Part shown: positions 9,561 to 21,750 of the stretch, in pieces
Numbering within the stretch: position 1 is the stretch's first letter
How the letters are laid out: each line of letters begins with the position of its first letter
Position numbers and translations under genes: made by a program
Origin: Epiperipatus broadwayi
Taxonomy: Eukaryota > Onychophora > Udeonychophora > Euonychophora > Peripatidae
DNA length: 64,000 nt
Reading direction: 5' to 3'
Assembly (NCBI GenBank): GCA_028023455.1
Contig: JAQFVV010012447.1
Location: forward strand, 1,709,396 to 1,773,395
Notes under the pieces: model-generated
The model's input: the letters and a program-made list of their open reading frames with translations, nothing else
Database searches by the model: none
Told to the model about the DNA's origin: nothing

Positions 9561-10433
9561 TAAAAAGGGTTCATTTCCAATCCTAAAGTCTTTGATAGGC
9601 TAAATTATTTAGAATCTTCTTAGATTTAGGAACCAGAATAACGCAGAAAGTCTTCAAAATATTTTAATAAAATATCATGGGCTGCTAAACTGTCTACAGA
9701 AACTTGATAAATAAAACAAAAGATTACGTTTAAAAAGAATTGTCAATCTTAAATGTCATATATGAAATCAAGAGAAAAATAGAAGATTTGCAGTCAACGG
9801 TTGGGATACATATATCGGAGCTTTGAAATAAATATCTAAAGGATATTTTATGTTTATGATTACAAGAATCTAAAATTAAATGCTATCATATCCATTTGTG
9901 TGAAAGACTGTACTATAAACTTTTAAAAATTTAGATGAACTTTAGTGTAGACGATATTAAATATATCCATTATTATTATTTTATGAATTTTTAAAGTGTT
10001 TTATGAGTGATGTATATTTTGTAGTCATGCAGAGTAGAAAAGAATATTTGTTAGTGAAAGCTTTCTGTGGCATATTTTATAACATATTTTTTATTTTGAG
10101 GCATTTAAATTTATTCAAAAAAAGAGAAATATATTAATTCAAATAAAATCTGTTTTTGTATTCTTATATCGCAAATTTAAATAGCATTTGTTGAGCACTG
10201 GTGTGTATCTTACTCCCATGTTTATAACAAATCCAAAACAAGTAAACTTTAAAAAAATTTCATCACTGTTAGACATTTTTCAGCTAGTCATCCTATAGCT
10301 AATTCAACTTACCATTCAATATTGTTAGTAAATGAATATTTAGCAGCCTTAACAGAGAATGATATAAGTATGTAAAACTGTTTAATTATTAATAATTAGC
10401 AATTGGAAAGCTTGATGTATAGTGTTTTCCTGA
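9561..10433. other. A+T-rich stretch, no gene seen
   Basis: Short ORFs only. No family-specific motif or repeat structure that I can support. Confidence 0.55.
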
Positions 10434-10451
10434 AGGTTTGTGATGATGGTG

Positions 10452-10572
10452 TTCTAGTTGTATTTTTATATTGGACTATTTTCAACAATATTTTAATAAA
10501 GTTAAATTTTTCTAAAGACATTCAATACACATATTAGATGATGGAAATAGTCCAATATAAAAATACAACTTG
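10452..10572. repeat. Small foldback, ~26-bp arms
   Basis: AGTTGTATTTTTATATTGGA and the following bases at 10453 are repeated in reverse at about 10545-10571 with about 65 bp between. This could form a hairpin or be a very small MITE. Confidence 0.65.
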
Positions 10573-13500
10573 GTGTATAATGTCTGCTTTTTCTCTCATT
10601 TTTTGTGAGATCTCACTGACAAAGCCCTATCATAGTGTATTTAAAATTGTTTGACTTTTAATATTTATATTATAAGTTTATGCTAAATGTTTTTTTAAAA
10701 AACAACAATCACATAATGTAAAACTTATATTTTCTGATCTTAATGTCCTCCCATCAAAAATTATTACTCATGCTCCTCCTAATACTATCCCATTGTCATT
10801 CAATTGAATTTTGCATTAAAATATATCATGTCAATAAATCTTTATTTCATAATATGAAAACTAATTATAAAAACAGATATTATGATGGTTTCTATATTAT
10901 GATGGTTTCTATAAATATAATTCCAAATTTAATTGAGATGATAAACTTTTTGACAGATATTAATTGTAATTCAAATTACTTAATATTCATTCTTAATAAT
11001 TTAATTAACTATATATCCCCTATAAAATCTATATCTTATTATAATTTTCCTCATTATTTTTTTCTCTTTAAAGACAATTATTAAAAAAACTATGTCTGCC
11101 ACCAAAAATGTTATAATAATATTCATCATATTTTAGAATAATTTTAATTATTAAGGATTGGCAAAGATCATCGATAAAAATGTTTTTCCAAGTCATATAA
11201 AAGAATATGGAATGTAATTTCTCTATTAGTATTAGAGGATTTTTCGTTTTCCATTAAAGATTTTGGAATTAATAAAATCCAAAATATTTGTAATTCCCCA
11301 TTCTTTCTAAAAACTTGTCCAGTTATTTTACCCAACTGTATAAAAATTCTGATACAGAATCAATATCTTTGTATTTTCAAATAAGTCTATTATTAGTAGC
11401 AAATTATATATAAGTATTAATATATGTTCAAGAGAATAAAGTTAAGTTATATATGATACACTACATAAGAAATTGCAGACAATACCATTGTTGCTTTAAG
11501 GCAGCTGAAGAATGATTTGAATTTGAAAAAAGTACTGTTTTACTTAGGTAGACGCATTATTTATTTACAATTTATACTTTTATAAACAAGTGCATCAAAA
11601 AATAAACTTGTTCTGAATAATAATAACATTGAAAATTAATGCTGAAATAATGTGCAATTCCTAAAAATATTATACTGCCAAATTTTGTTCTAGTTTTTCC
11701 AAATAAGAATTTAAGAGATTAAGTGTGTATTAAACTACTCTTTATTATTTTATTAAAATATTCTATACCTTATTATTAAATATGACATAGTGAAAAAATC
11801 TCATGGGTTTAAGAGTATGAATAATTCTAATGGTAATGAAGATATCAAACAAATTAATATTTATTTGAACACTTGTTTGAAATTTGTTATTAATACTAAA
11901 AAGCATAAGGATAAAAAATATGAACAGGTTTGAAAGATGTATAGCTTATCTTCTGGATGGTTATTGCATAAGATTACAAGTGAAATCAAGTGAAGAAAGT
12001 TTTGATAGGAATTGTAATTATTAGTAAGTTAAACAGAAATTTTAATCATGGCTGAGAAAGATACACACTTTGGAATTTTGTTAAAGTTTTGGCAATTGAC
12101 AAAGTTGACCATAGATGTCTATTTGGATATATAATTTTTAAAATAGATTTAAATAAGACAACAGTGATAGATTTCATATTGCATTCTTCCAATACATCTC
12201 AATGTTCTATGGCATGATCAGGTGAAAAGGAACAGCCTGAATATGGAAGTGAATCAAGCAATGGTATAGGTGGGGTGAATTGAGTGAATTAAAGTTATAA
12301 TTTATATTTTAGTTTTAATAAAGGAGATAAGCAATTGAGGATGTATTGAAAAAAGACATTTTTACAAGTAGGAAAACAAACAATTCTTATTGGTAGAATA
12401 TGTAAGCAAGAAAATAAGCAGTTGTTTATTGATAGATGTGATGATGCTTAGTGTTGAAAGAAGATATAATAATACTCTTTAGATATAGGACTATGTTATA
12501 GACATGTGACTTATAATGATAGTTTTGAAAAGATGCTGCCATGGATAGCAGACAGTAAGAACACCTCCAAGAATAACATTGTCAAATGATTTCTTATTGT
12601 AGGATAAAGCATTTTTGAGCAAAAGGCTTTTGTTTTTTCTATTGAATGTGCTAATAATGAGATGATTTAAGTGATGGTTTTAGATAAATTGACTGAAATT
12701 CCAAAAAAGGATGATTAAGTTTCTGTGAAGAATAATGGAAGTTTGTGACATGTAGATAACTATCACTTGGATAACTTATAAATCTGTATTGTAGATCCTG
12801 TTAAGTGTTTGGAATTGGTTAGAATATGAAGGTAAGGAGAAATATTCTGAACACCTCTGAAGATTATCAGGACATCACCAACACAGGGTATATAACTTTA
12901 ATAGTTTTTCTTAGATAATAAAGGAAGAGACCTGTGTATATATTGTAAATAATAGTGATGCATGCAGTGGAATCCTGATAAATACCATGGCTAAATTTAA
13001 GAAATGAGAAAAGATATATTTGGTTAGGCAAAAGTATTTTTTAATGCATTAAAGAAATATTCCCAGTTTACCAAACCAAAAATCAATTTGGCATTTGATA
13101 TAATTTGTTGACTCATTTTCCTTTACAAATTTGTAGATTAATTATTCTATTAAAAGAATGGTTTGAGATGTATTGCAGATTCGAGGTATCATGAGGAGAA
13201 AATACTCTATAAAAATAAGATCATTTAGTTTTTTTCAGAATAATTATTATAAGATGCAGGTTCGGCAAAATATTATATTGGTGAAAAAATAGGAAAGTAA
13301 TATTCATGTGAACAGAATTGATTCTTATCTTCTGTAATTACAGGAGTAATGTTATAATTTAGTTGCTTGTAAAATGTTAGCTGAAAAAAAGACCAATCAC
13401 TGAAGAGATGTACATATGTAAGTGCATGATTTGTTCAAAAATTTGTTACTTTGAAATATAATTATTTTGAGGAAATTGTGCATCATGGTTAATCTAGAAC

Positions 13501-14196
13501 TAACAAAATGTGAGCACCTTTAGAATAGATTTTGGATAGTTAAGAAATAAGGAAGAATTGATTTTATATAATTCATAGTCATTCTTGTTAACCTTGAAAG
13601 TTTTGGGATTATTTTTTAAGCCAAAATGTCATAACATTTTAATTATAAAGAGCAGTTAGTTGAATGTGTTTCATTTTATACTCTATGGATGAGAAGTTTG
13701 CATCATTGAATTGTGTAGCATATGGAAAAATTGAATTAATTAATTTCTTCAGTTCATTGTTTTATAAAATTATTTGATCTATAGTCTTTTAATTGAGTAG
13801 AATAATTAATTATTTAGAAATTTTTTAGTAGTAACCATATTTCAAGTGAGGAGATGTTCTGCCACTATAAAAGTAATTACTAGCAATTATTATATCAGAA
13901 ATAGTACCCATGGTTAATTTAAACTCGCTGGAAAACCCATTTGTCTGTAAATTTATATACTGTCATTTTATTTTGAAAAGTTCTTTGTGTAAGAGTTACG
14001 CAAGTATAATCAGAAAATAAAAGACTGGAAGGATGAATTTATATTTGAGATTGGCAGAAGGTATGAAAAAATATCAAATATGGAATATCTTTACACTCCA
14101 ATAAATAATACTACATTTGAGGGTAAAGGAAAAGTAAAATTGTAAGATTCTTAATTGAGCTTTGGTTTCAAAGCAGATGATAGCTTAAAATCATAA
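10573..14196. other. 3.6 kb A+T-rich stretch, no gene recognised
   Basis: The longest frame is 113 codons (10743-11084, plus). It is rich in Ile, Asn and Tyr, as random A+T DNA predicts, and I recognise no domain. Around 12480-12750 a plus-strand frame interrupted by stops reads like degraded coding sequence, but I cannot assign it. Confidence 0.5.
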
Positions 14197-14344
14197 AAAA
14201 CATCACATAATCACCATTTCATATGCTTACAAATGCTGAAAATAAGAGTACCAAACTCTCTATACATAGTGCCACTAAGGGTAAGCTTTCATAATCTAAT
14301 AGATGCATGAAATTTTGTGTATAAAATCCCTACCTATGCCTACT

Positions 14345-14412
14345 CATCCAACATCTTCAGACTAGTTACTTGCTTGTGTCTTTCATCAGTGATGAGCCTT
14401 GGAGCACTGCAC
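14345..14412 (-). ncRNA. Hammerhead-like core C, copy 1 (decayed)
   Basis: On the minus strand CCAAGG is followed by CTGATGA, an AAG...CAAGC stem II remnant, GTAA where GAAA is expected, then the self-complementary ACTAGT and C as a possible cleavage base. Next come TGA and, further on, TTGG, which can pair with the upstream TCA and CCAA. The layout copies family A, including a loopless palindromic stem III. The GAAA to GTAA change would abolish activity. Confidence 0.4.
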
Positions 14413-14792
14413 CAAGATCTTAGGATCTAATGCAATAACCTTTTAGCTGCATCCATTGATTATAAAGGCCTGCACTTGGTGGGACTACTACATGGAGAAT
14501 TTGGTAACCTTATATACAGCTTGTTTAAGCATATGAAATGGTGATTATATGATGTTTTGATTGTTTTATACTTATCCTGCCCATAGGGCAATGGTGACAA
14601 TGATTTCTGAAAAATTAAAGACACCAAAATGTATAGATGCTGAACTTAGATACAAGCAAATGAGCTTAGGTTGGAAACCTTATGGTGTTTTCATCTTGGG
14701 CATCTAGCTTTGTAATTAACTAAATAGGTAAAAGGTGTTTGCTGAAGGGTTGTATTAGATCCTACGATTTAGGTGTAGTGCTCTCAAATCCA

Positions 14793-14850
14793 AGGCTCTT
14801 CAATGATGAAAGCCACAAGCTAAAAACTAGTCTGGGAATGTTAGATAAAT
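14793..14850 (+). ncRNA. Hammerhead-like core C, copy 2 (decayed)
   Basis: On the plus strand AATGATGA stands where CTGATGA is expected. It is followed by AGC/GCT stem II with loop CACAA, AAAA instead of GAAA, ACTAGT and C. The two family C copies have different core defects, as expected if both decayed from an intact ribozyme. Confidence 0.38.
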
Positions 14851-14990
14851 AGGCACTAGATAGTCATTTTATACACAAACCTCTCTGCATATGAAGGCTT
14901 GTACTTGGTGGCACTACTATATGAAGAGTTTGTTACTCAAATGGTATCTTATTATAAGTTCAGTTAAAATCATTACATGTGATGGTTATG

Positions 14991-15585
14991 CCAGATGTAT
15001 GTAAGATTTTTCCTTGACATTGATGCTTGGCATAAATATATTGTTCTAAGGTAATACTGTGGTGATTGAAAGATTGCATCAGCTGATATAAATATTATGC
15101 TTAGTATTATTAGTGGAAGCTACTACATACTTATTAGAACATCTATGCCTTTGCACTGTTCTGATGGCTTATTTGCAAATATATACTTACTGTTCAAAGT
15201 ACTGTCAATAATTAATTTAGTTAACAAAGAAATTTTTCTTTCTGTAATAAAATTTTATGCTTTAATATTAAATATTTTGTAGTAACAATATGAAAGCTTA
15301 AATTACATTAATTTGAGATTAAAAATGTTCTTTTTCATTGTTAAATATTGTACTAAATATATTTTGAACCTTTTATGTTATATATTAAATTGTTCTATAA
15401 ATAGTTATGTTTTTCCTTATGTTTTCATATATGTTAAGGTAATTCTGTTCTCATATATGTTAAGGTAATTCTGATTCATAAAATGAATCTATGAAATGCA
15501 TCCAAAATAAATAACGTTTAGTTACATTTTTCATATTGTGGTCAATAGTGTTAAAAGATGTACATGTAAATAATTATTTAGCTTA
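14991..15585. other. A+T-rich spacer with 26-bp tandem duplication
   Basis: The only structure is a direct repeat of CATATATGTTAAGGTAATTC near 15428 and 15454. The 61-codon frame at 15097 is unrecognised and probably chance. Confidence 0.5.
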
Positions 15586-15624
15586 TGTTCAACAAGTTAA
15601 ATGAAAATAACCTACTACTGTTTT

Positions 15625-15895
15625 GATCATATTATAAAAGATAGGCAGAAAGTGAATATTATTTATTTTGACTTATCTAAAGCTTTTCATAAGGTAAATT
15701 ATCATATTCTTTATTAAAAATTTTACAAATTAGTCTTTTCTGCAGAGTTTATGAAAAGAATTTATTCATTAAAAATAGAAAAGCATTTATCAAATATAAT
15801 AATCAAATTTCTGTTTTATATAATTGTAATGTGGGTGGTCTTGGGGCAGCATTCTGAATTCTTTACTATTTAATGTTTTATAAATGTATTAAATA
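15625..15895 (+). pseudogene. LINE reverse-transcriptase remnant (CR1/Jockey-like)
   Basis: A frame from about 15630 reads NIIYFDLSKAFHKVNYHILY, the RT motif A region of CR1/Jockey-type LINEs (usually YFDLSKAFDKVNH). Shifted frames then give an RNxAFIKYN-like stretch and a GGLGAAF segment, resembling the following Gly-Val-Pro-Gln-Gly motif region. Stops and frameshifts break the frame, and the D after AF is H. No ends or target duplication are visible, so this is a short dead fragment. Confidence 0.75.
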
Positions 15896-15914
15896 ATTTT
15901 AATACTACCACATA

Positions 15915-16365
15915 TTCTTATCATCATCAACCATTATCAATCCATTAGATGATGAAGGTCTCTCCAAGTTCAAACTATCTTCTCCGATCTTTAGTTTCTC
16001 TTCTCCATGTCACCCCTGCACACTTTCTTATTACATCCATCCATCTCACATGTGGTCTGTTTCTGGATTTTTTTACAATCTCTTGGAATCCAGTTTAAGA
16101 TTTCAATTGTCCATCTATTATCATCTCTTCTAGCAATATGTCCAGCCCAACTCCACTTCAGTCTTTTAATTTTTTCAATAAAGTCAATAATACCTGTTTG
16201 TTTTTTTACCCATGTATTTCTTTTTTGATCTTTTCTTGTTACTCTTAACATGCATCTCTTCATAATTTTTTGAGTGGTCTGGAGTCTCTGTATTGCTCTT
16301 CTATAAAGTGTCCAAGTCTCAGATCCATAAGTAAGAACTGTCCAATAAACATCACTTGATCAACA
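15915..16365 (-). pseudogene. RTE-type LINE 3' end, C-terminal fragment
   Basis: A 90-codon open frame (16263-15991) contains LKWSWAGHIARRDDNRWT and a following W.PRD segment, the well-known C-terminal signature of RTE-like endonuclease-reverse transcriptases. Just upstream, to 16365, the same strand still reads VLTYGSETWTLYRRAIQRLQ, the conserved YGSETWTL block. Downstream is a short TGATGATGATAAG tail near 15925, typical of the 3' microsatellite of such LINEs. It is a 5'-truncated copy with no RT catalytic domain. Confidence 0.85.
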
Positions 16366-16394
16366 TTTCTTATGCTTGCTTATAACTATTATTA

Positions 16395-16490
16395 AAACAG
16401 GCAAAACTCTCTATACATATTATTTGGATGAGTAGGCACTAGATACGGATTTTATACACAAGCCTTCTGGCATCCATTGATTACTCTCTG
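16395..16490 (+). repeat. Family C fragment joined to the Penelope-like remnant
   Basis: TTGGATGAGTAGGCACTAGA and ATACACAAGCCTTCTGGCAT match the part of family C just downstream of its ribozyme-like core (compare 14270-14350 minus, 14835-14890 plus). It continues without a visible boundary into the coding remnant at 16491. Confidence 0.6.
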
Positions 16491-16920
16491 AGTGGCAATA
16501 CATATAACGAATTTTGCCTATATTTATGCTGGGTCAATCTAATTGAGAGATTAGCCCCTGATTCACCATAATTTGCAAAATTACATGTAGGTTGGTTGCA
16601 TTGAATTTTGTAGACAATTTGCTGTCAGATTTTGTGGGCAGTCTGTCCTTTAAATTGTTAAGCAGTTTGTTTAATAAAGGGGAAGTTGGATAGCTCATGT
16701 TGTATTTTTCTGCACATATTCATTTTAATTTGTGGGATATGTTGGCAATATATGTAAGGCTATTTCAATTTTTGTCTTTGTTAAGGTTGAGGGTATTGTT
16801 TTTTATTTTGTTCTAAAATCCATTAATGTTATTAATAATTTTATTATGATTGTATCCTAATTTTAGTAAGTCTTTGACATATGTATTCATGTTGTTTTTT
16901 CTATTAGTCTCGAATGTTCA
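16491..16920 (-). pseudogene. Possible Penelope-like element remnant (RT tail and GIY-YIG linker)
   Basis: The minus strand reads with few interruptions through NMNTYVKDLLKLGYNHNKII, then TYIANISHKLK, NKLLNNLKDRLPTKSD, KFNATNLHVILQI. The order (a helical RT thumb-like part, a Y-I-x-x-I-S-x-K-L segment, a Leu/Lys-rich K-D segment, then a K-F-N-x-T-N block where K-F-x-C-x-x-C-x-V-x-Y-I-G is expected) resembles the end of GIY-YIG Penelope-like proteins. At least four stops and the lost cysteines show it is dead. The assignment is from remembered family patterns, not a search. Confidence 0.4.
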
Positions 16921-17425
16921 CAATTTATAATTCCTATGTAAAAAATCTTTCAGACCAGCAAATTTATGTGACATTTGTTGATGTTTCAAAATCTAGAGTT
17001 GTATGTATTGAAAAGAAGGACAGAAAACAAAAAAATAAGGAGGTCTGGGCAATAGCAAAAGATCAATTCTTTATAAACGGAAAAGATACAAGCATTCACC
17101 TTGGGCTATTTAAAGACATTTAAATATTTTTGAATATTTAAATAATTGATAATTGTACATATAAATTGAGAACACTAGAGAAATATCAAAAGCGTGCTAA
17201 GCATTTATAAAATTAAAGTTTAAATCATAAAGACTACTTTTGCTATAAATATCCATAACATTTATTTAAATATTATAATAATCCTGACAAAAGTACAAAT
17301 TTCTATTTTGATTATATCATTTATCAGCTGAAAAAAAGATTATATCATTTATCTTATTTATGTGCAATATAATTAGTTTATAGTGTTGTGGAATTTTACA
17401 TTAAATATGTAATCGAATTGAATTA

Positions 17426-17706
<281 letters not shown>

Positions 17707-17917
17707 ATCGAAAAACTGCTATAGTAACTTAAAATCAAGGAATAAATTGACTTATTAAAAATATATATCATGCAACTGGAAACTAATATTATAATCCAAA
17801 TCAGTGTTTTTATTAAAAAAATATTCTGACATTAAAAATAAAATATTATTTGATGCCAGATAATTATAATTGATAAATTTGCTGATTATTTTTCACTATA
17901 TATAAATGGCATGTATG

Positions 17918-17988
17918 GTTTGTCAGTGATAGAGCATCTAACTTGGGATTGGGGGACTCTGAATCGATTCTGGGGCTCACAGGTGCCC
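17918..17988 (+). mobile_element. Degenerate tRNA-like SINE head
   Basis: GTGATAGAGCATCTAACTTG resembles a tRNA A-box and anticodon arm, and GAATCGATTC followed by TGGGGCTC resembles the B-box and T arm. The acceptor ends do not pair well. It lies directly left of a family B locus. Old SINE fragment or chance. Confidence 0.35.
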
Positions 17989-18099
17989 AAACTTTTTATA
18001 AATTTTCAAACAATAAAACCATTAGCTAGCTCTCTACATCCTTCCAATCCACATTATATAAGTGAGACACATGACCACATACATATGAAAAAAATAAAT

Positions 18100-18154
18100 G
18101 ATCTCCAATATATGTATTTCATGCTGAAGTAGCACTCATTAGTTCATCCAGATC
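18100..18154 (-). ncRNA. Hammerhead B, forward half, mutated core
   Basis: GAAATACATATATTGG and GATC are intact and stem II AGCAT is kept, but the core reads CTAATGA, with the invariant G5 changed to A. Predicted inactive. Confidence 0.55.
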
Positions 18155-18738
18155 ACCATATCCCATATTAAGATAGCAAATCTTTAAACATTAATAGACA
18201 GGCTTCAATCTTCCCCACTCTCCAAATCTTCAGTCATCCACTTCATTGAAAATCTAAGGATATAATGCTCAAATCCCTTGTTAATACCAATATTATTGTC
18301 ATACCTATGTTGACCTTAAGTCAATCTGATCACTCACACATATGACCTTGATATGTCCATTTAATTATACAGAAGAGGGATGGGCAGAATACAGGATAAA
18401 TATGTAATATTTAAATATATTGTCTATTATAAACTTAATGTAAATATAAGGGACTTAAATTCGAACTTTCAAGCTTCTATATCTATCCAATCCATCTAAT
18501 ATAAACTGATGCACATGACCAAATACATGTGAATAAGATTAATGATCTCCAATATATGTATTTTATGCTAAGACAATAATTTTGTTATTAACAAGGGCTT
18601 TGAGCATTCCATCCTCGGATTTTCAATGAAATGGATGACTGAAGATTTGGAGAATATTGAAATTTGTTCATTAAAGTTTAAAGATTAGCTATCTTAATAT
18701 AAACTGAGCACTGATTTTATATATGTGTGGGAGATGGT

Positions 18739-18793
18739 AATCTGAACTAACTGATGAGTGCTGGTTCAACATGAAATACACATATTGGAGATC
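18739..18793 (+). ncRNA. Hammerhead ribozyme B, inverted half, core intact
   Basis: Stem I is CUAA/UUGG plus an outer AUC/GAU pairing. Core CTGATGA is followed by stem II GUGCUG/CAACAU (one mismatch) with loop GUU, then GAAA. Stem III is AUA/CAU, carrying one U to C change relative to the AUA/UAU consensus. Cleavage is expected after the A preceding TTGG. Confidence 0.72.
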
Positions 18794-18921
18794 ATTTATC
18801 TTTTTCACATGTAGGTGGTCATGTGTATCAGTTATATAAGATGGATTGGATAAATATAAGAAGCTTGAAAGTTCGAGTTTAAGTCTCTAATAATTACATA
18901 GACAATATATATTTAAATATA

Positions 18922-19300
18922 CAATAAAAATACTAAATTTAAAGGTAATAAACTATTATAAACAGTCTTTAAATCTGTAGAAACATTCGGTTAATTTTTT
19001 AAACCTGCCCCAACTGCCATTAAATTAAAAAAAAAACAAAGCAGAAGCAAACGTCATCAATTTAAATCCCATGAATCCCATATTTTAATGTTATAAATAT
19101 GAATAAGATGTAGCTGATAACATTAAAATATGTATTCATGGGATTTAAATTGATGACGTTTGCTTCCCCTTTGTTTTGTTTTTTAATTTAATGGCAGTTG
19201 AGGCAGGTTTAAGAAATTAACCAAAAAAACTTCTGCAGATTTAAAGACTGTTTATAATAGTTTATTACCATTAAATTTATTATTTTTATTATAATTACAA
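18922..19300. mobile_element. 380-bp foldback element with ~170-bp arms
   Basis: From AATAAAAATACTAAATTT at 18922 to about 19100, and in reverse from about 19130 to 19300, the two arms match closely over almost the whole length (for example CATCAATTTAAATCCCATGA and its inverse). Only about 30 bp separate the arms. No ORF; a foldback-type MITE. Target duplications are not evident because the ends lie in A+T-rich flanks. Confidence 0.8.
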
Positions 19301-19384
19301 TTTTGTTTTAATTAACGGACATTTTATTTATATTAAATATATACATATACACAAATCAAATATGTTAGTCAATTTTTACAGAGT

Positions 19385-19987
19385 TACTGATTCTAAAACT
19401 AACATTTTGATAGATATTGGCACAGTAACTATTTATGATATTTTGTTGGCAATAAAAGAGCTCAACACACAAAAAAGATCTGGATATGATATGATTTCAG
19501 TATTAATTATCAAAGGATAAGCTGAAATAAATTTTTAATATTTTTTTGAAGCAGGCTATTTTTTCTGAAAATTGCTACATTATACCAATGTCAAAATCTA
19601 ATTAAAGATATATTTCTCTACTAATATAAAAAAAAGTCTTTGAAAATGAATGTATAATAAAGTAATAATTAATTAATCTATATATCTACCAAAAATAGAA
19701 GATGGATTCAAACTAGATAGACCTTCCATTACTAAATGTGATAGAGTTTAAAATGGTATTCGGAATGCTATTGATAAAGACTACAATTGGATATTATTTA
19801 CTTTGACCTGAGCAAATTTTTTGACAGGCTATATTATTCTATATTGATTTCAAATGAAAATTCACTGGGTTTTCTTTTTGCTTCTGCAGTAGTTTTAGTC
19901 TTTTATTACTAAGAAGCCTAGTTTTGTATCTCATGGGATTTTCATCTTATATATATATATATATATATAGATGAATATATAAGATGA

Positions 19988-20035
<48 letters not shown>

Positions 20036-20440
20036 CAATGTGACTTGTATATCTTTAAAAAAAGCATTCTTGGATCACTGCTTTTTTTCCAATTTATTGT
20101 ACTGATATAGAGCAGTGTGCTAGTGGTGTTAATATTATTTGTTTTGCTGCTATTAAACTATACAAAATTATTATTCTGGAGACATCCCAACCATCAGACT
20201 GTTGATTTTCTTGACATTCTCTGTATGGTTGGACAGATGTAAAAAAACAATTTACTTGGCCTTTTCCAGATATTGATTCTTATTTTCTACAAACTCTTAA
20301 AAAACTTAAAGACAGAGACAGAATCTTATCTACAAAATTTTATATGAGGAAACTTGGAAACTTTTTCAGCTTTTTAGATAAAGCCATTGATGATCAAAAT
20401 ATCATGTATTAATTTATTAAGTTTTGCCCTTTTGTACCAT
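19385..20440 (+). pseudogene. Decayed LINE reverse transcriptase
   Basis: Three ordered blocks of a CR1/Jockey-type RT are visible on the plus strand. Near 19430 is TIYDILLAIKELNTQKRSGY (the usual AI..L...K.pG.D entry block). Near 19790 is QLDIIYFDLSKFFDRL (motif A). Near 20140 is NIICFAAIKLYKIII, in place of I.FADD.KLY (motif C, catalytic DD lost). After that, DSYFLQTLKKLKDRDRILST continues a plausible C-terminal region. Large internal deletions and stops separate the blocks. The ends are not recognisable. Confidence 0.75.
19951..20032. repeat. (TA)n tracts
   Basis: Two (TA)n runs, 19951-19969 and 19992-20032, flank a short ATAAGATGA repeat. They lie inside the decayed LINE, so they were gained or inserted after its decay. 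Confidence 0.9.
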
Positions 20441-20736
20441 GATGTTATCAGGTAATTATTAATTATGCCTATAGTACCATTTGTAAACATATATTATTTG
20501 TTTTAATAAAGTTATTTTAGAAATAAATTATCTTTAATTTATTTTTCAGTTCTTAAATATTTTACAGTTTTTTTACCTAAAGATTACAAGATTGATGTTA
20601 GAGAAATAATGTGAAAGTCCATGTTGAAAAATACAGTTTTTTTTAAAAATATTATTTAATATTTTCAATTACATATTTAAAATATCCCAAAAAGAAATAT
20701 AATAAAGACTTTGTATTATTTTTGATAATAATGGAA

Positions 20737-20808
20737 CATTTAATAATAATGATGATGATAATGATAATGATGATAATAATAATAACAACAACAACTACAA
20801 TAACAACC
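20737..20808. repeat. Compound trinucleotide tract
   Basis: ATA, ATG and ACA trinucleotides alternate across about 70 bp. Non-coding. Confidence 0.8.
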
Positions 20809-21368
20809 AATATATCATTGTAGAAAAGCTACATAATCATGGATTTTCTACTCAAAAATTGTAAAATTTTTGAAAAAAAATATGTGTGACTGCCAATTTT
20901 AGGCTTATGTTCTGTGGTTTTGAACTTTTGTAACTGAAATCATTGGGTTGGAATGCTAGCAACTTAAATTCTAAATTGGCATTGGAAAAAGTTTTAAAAA
21001 ATTTCTGAGACCTCTTAATTACAAACAAATACCTGATGGCAATGCATTGTATAAAAGATGAATTCTGAATGCGATATTTGTACAGAAAATTACATCAGAA
21101 GATATATATATAAGGCATTGTTAAACGGAATATTTTTTAAAATAAAAACAAAAGATACATAATTATCAAACTTACATAAGATTCCAAAATTAAAAAGTGC
21201 GACATTAACCTAGATTATATAATATGTACTTCAATGCTATAAATACTTTTGAATCAAATAGCAAAAGTTTTAGAACAAAGGATCAACAAACAGCTTAATG
21301 TGCTTTTTTATTTGACAATATGTTAAATGTATCAAATAAGGTGAATTGAATTGTTATTATTGTTGTTG

Positions 21369-21501
<133 letters not shown>

Positions 21502-21555
21502 TAATTCTTGATAAATTTTACAAGAATAGTGTTTAGATTGTAAGTTTATAGAAGG

Positions 21556-21750
21556 AAATCAATCCTTCTCACCAGCACCATTAAACAGGATGTCAAAACT
21601 ATAAGGATACTCTCGCCCCAGCTACAAGATAGAGACTTTAAGGAAATAAGAGAAGCTATTTTATTTCCTTAAAATCTCTATCTTGTGACTAAGGTGAGAG
21701 TATTATTGCATGTTTTACTTCCTGTTTTAACCACACTGGTGAGAGGATTG
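21556..21750. mobile_element. ~190-bp foldback MITE
   Basis: AATCCTTCTCACCAG at 21559 pairs with CTGGTGAGAGGATT at about 21737. The inner ACAAGATAGAGACTTTAAGG pairs with its near-inverse at about 21665-21690. The arms are about 80 bp and the loop about 25 bp. No ORF. Confidence 0.75.

Larger units (their letters stand above)
14197..14990. repeat. Family C locus: two inverted ribozyme-like modules
   Basis: Two copies of one module lie in opposite orientation: minus from about 14560 to 14197, and plus from about 14640 to 14990. Each has inverted flanks (ACTTGGTGGCACTAC and its reverse complement) around a core with a decayed hammerhead-like sequence. The outer ATCACCATTTCATATGCTT is also repeated in reverse at 14530. 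A third partial copy sits at 16395-16490. No ORF. Confidence 0.65.
18015..18905. mobile_element. Family B locus: ~442-bp tandem monomers then inversion
   Basis: The ATCTCCAATATATGTATTT ribozyme segment occurs at 18101 and again at 18543, so the monomer is about 442 bp. Near 18568 the sequence flips into the inverse complement, which continues to about 18905. Conserved landmarks are TAGACAGGCTTCAATC, the CATCCTCGGATTTTCAATGA block and GGGATGGGCAGAATACAGG. No ORF. This is the best-preserved example of the family architecture. Confidence 0.78.

Noticed and set aside
10743-11084. 113-codon plus-strand ORF as a gene
   Set aside because: Composition matches random A+T-rich DNA, there is no domain or signal, and it has no supporting neighbours.
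12480-12750. Possible spectrin-repeat-like degraded coding (FEKMLPWIADSKN...)
   Set aside because: Several stops and only a vague resemblance; I cannot support a family without a search.
16007-16228. 73-codon plus-strand ORF
   Set aside because: It is the antisense shadow of the RTE LINE C-terminal fragment.
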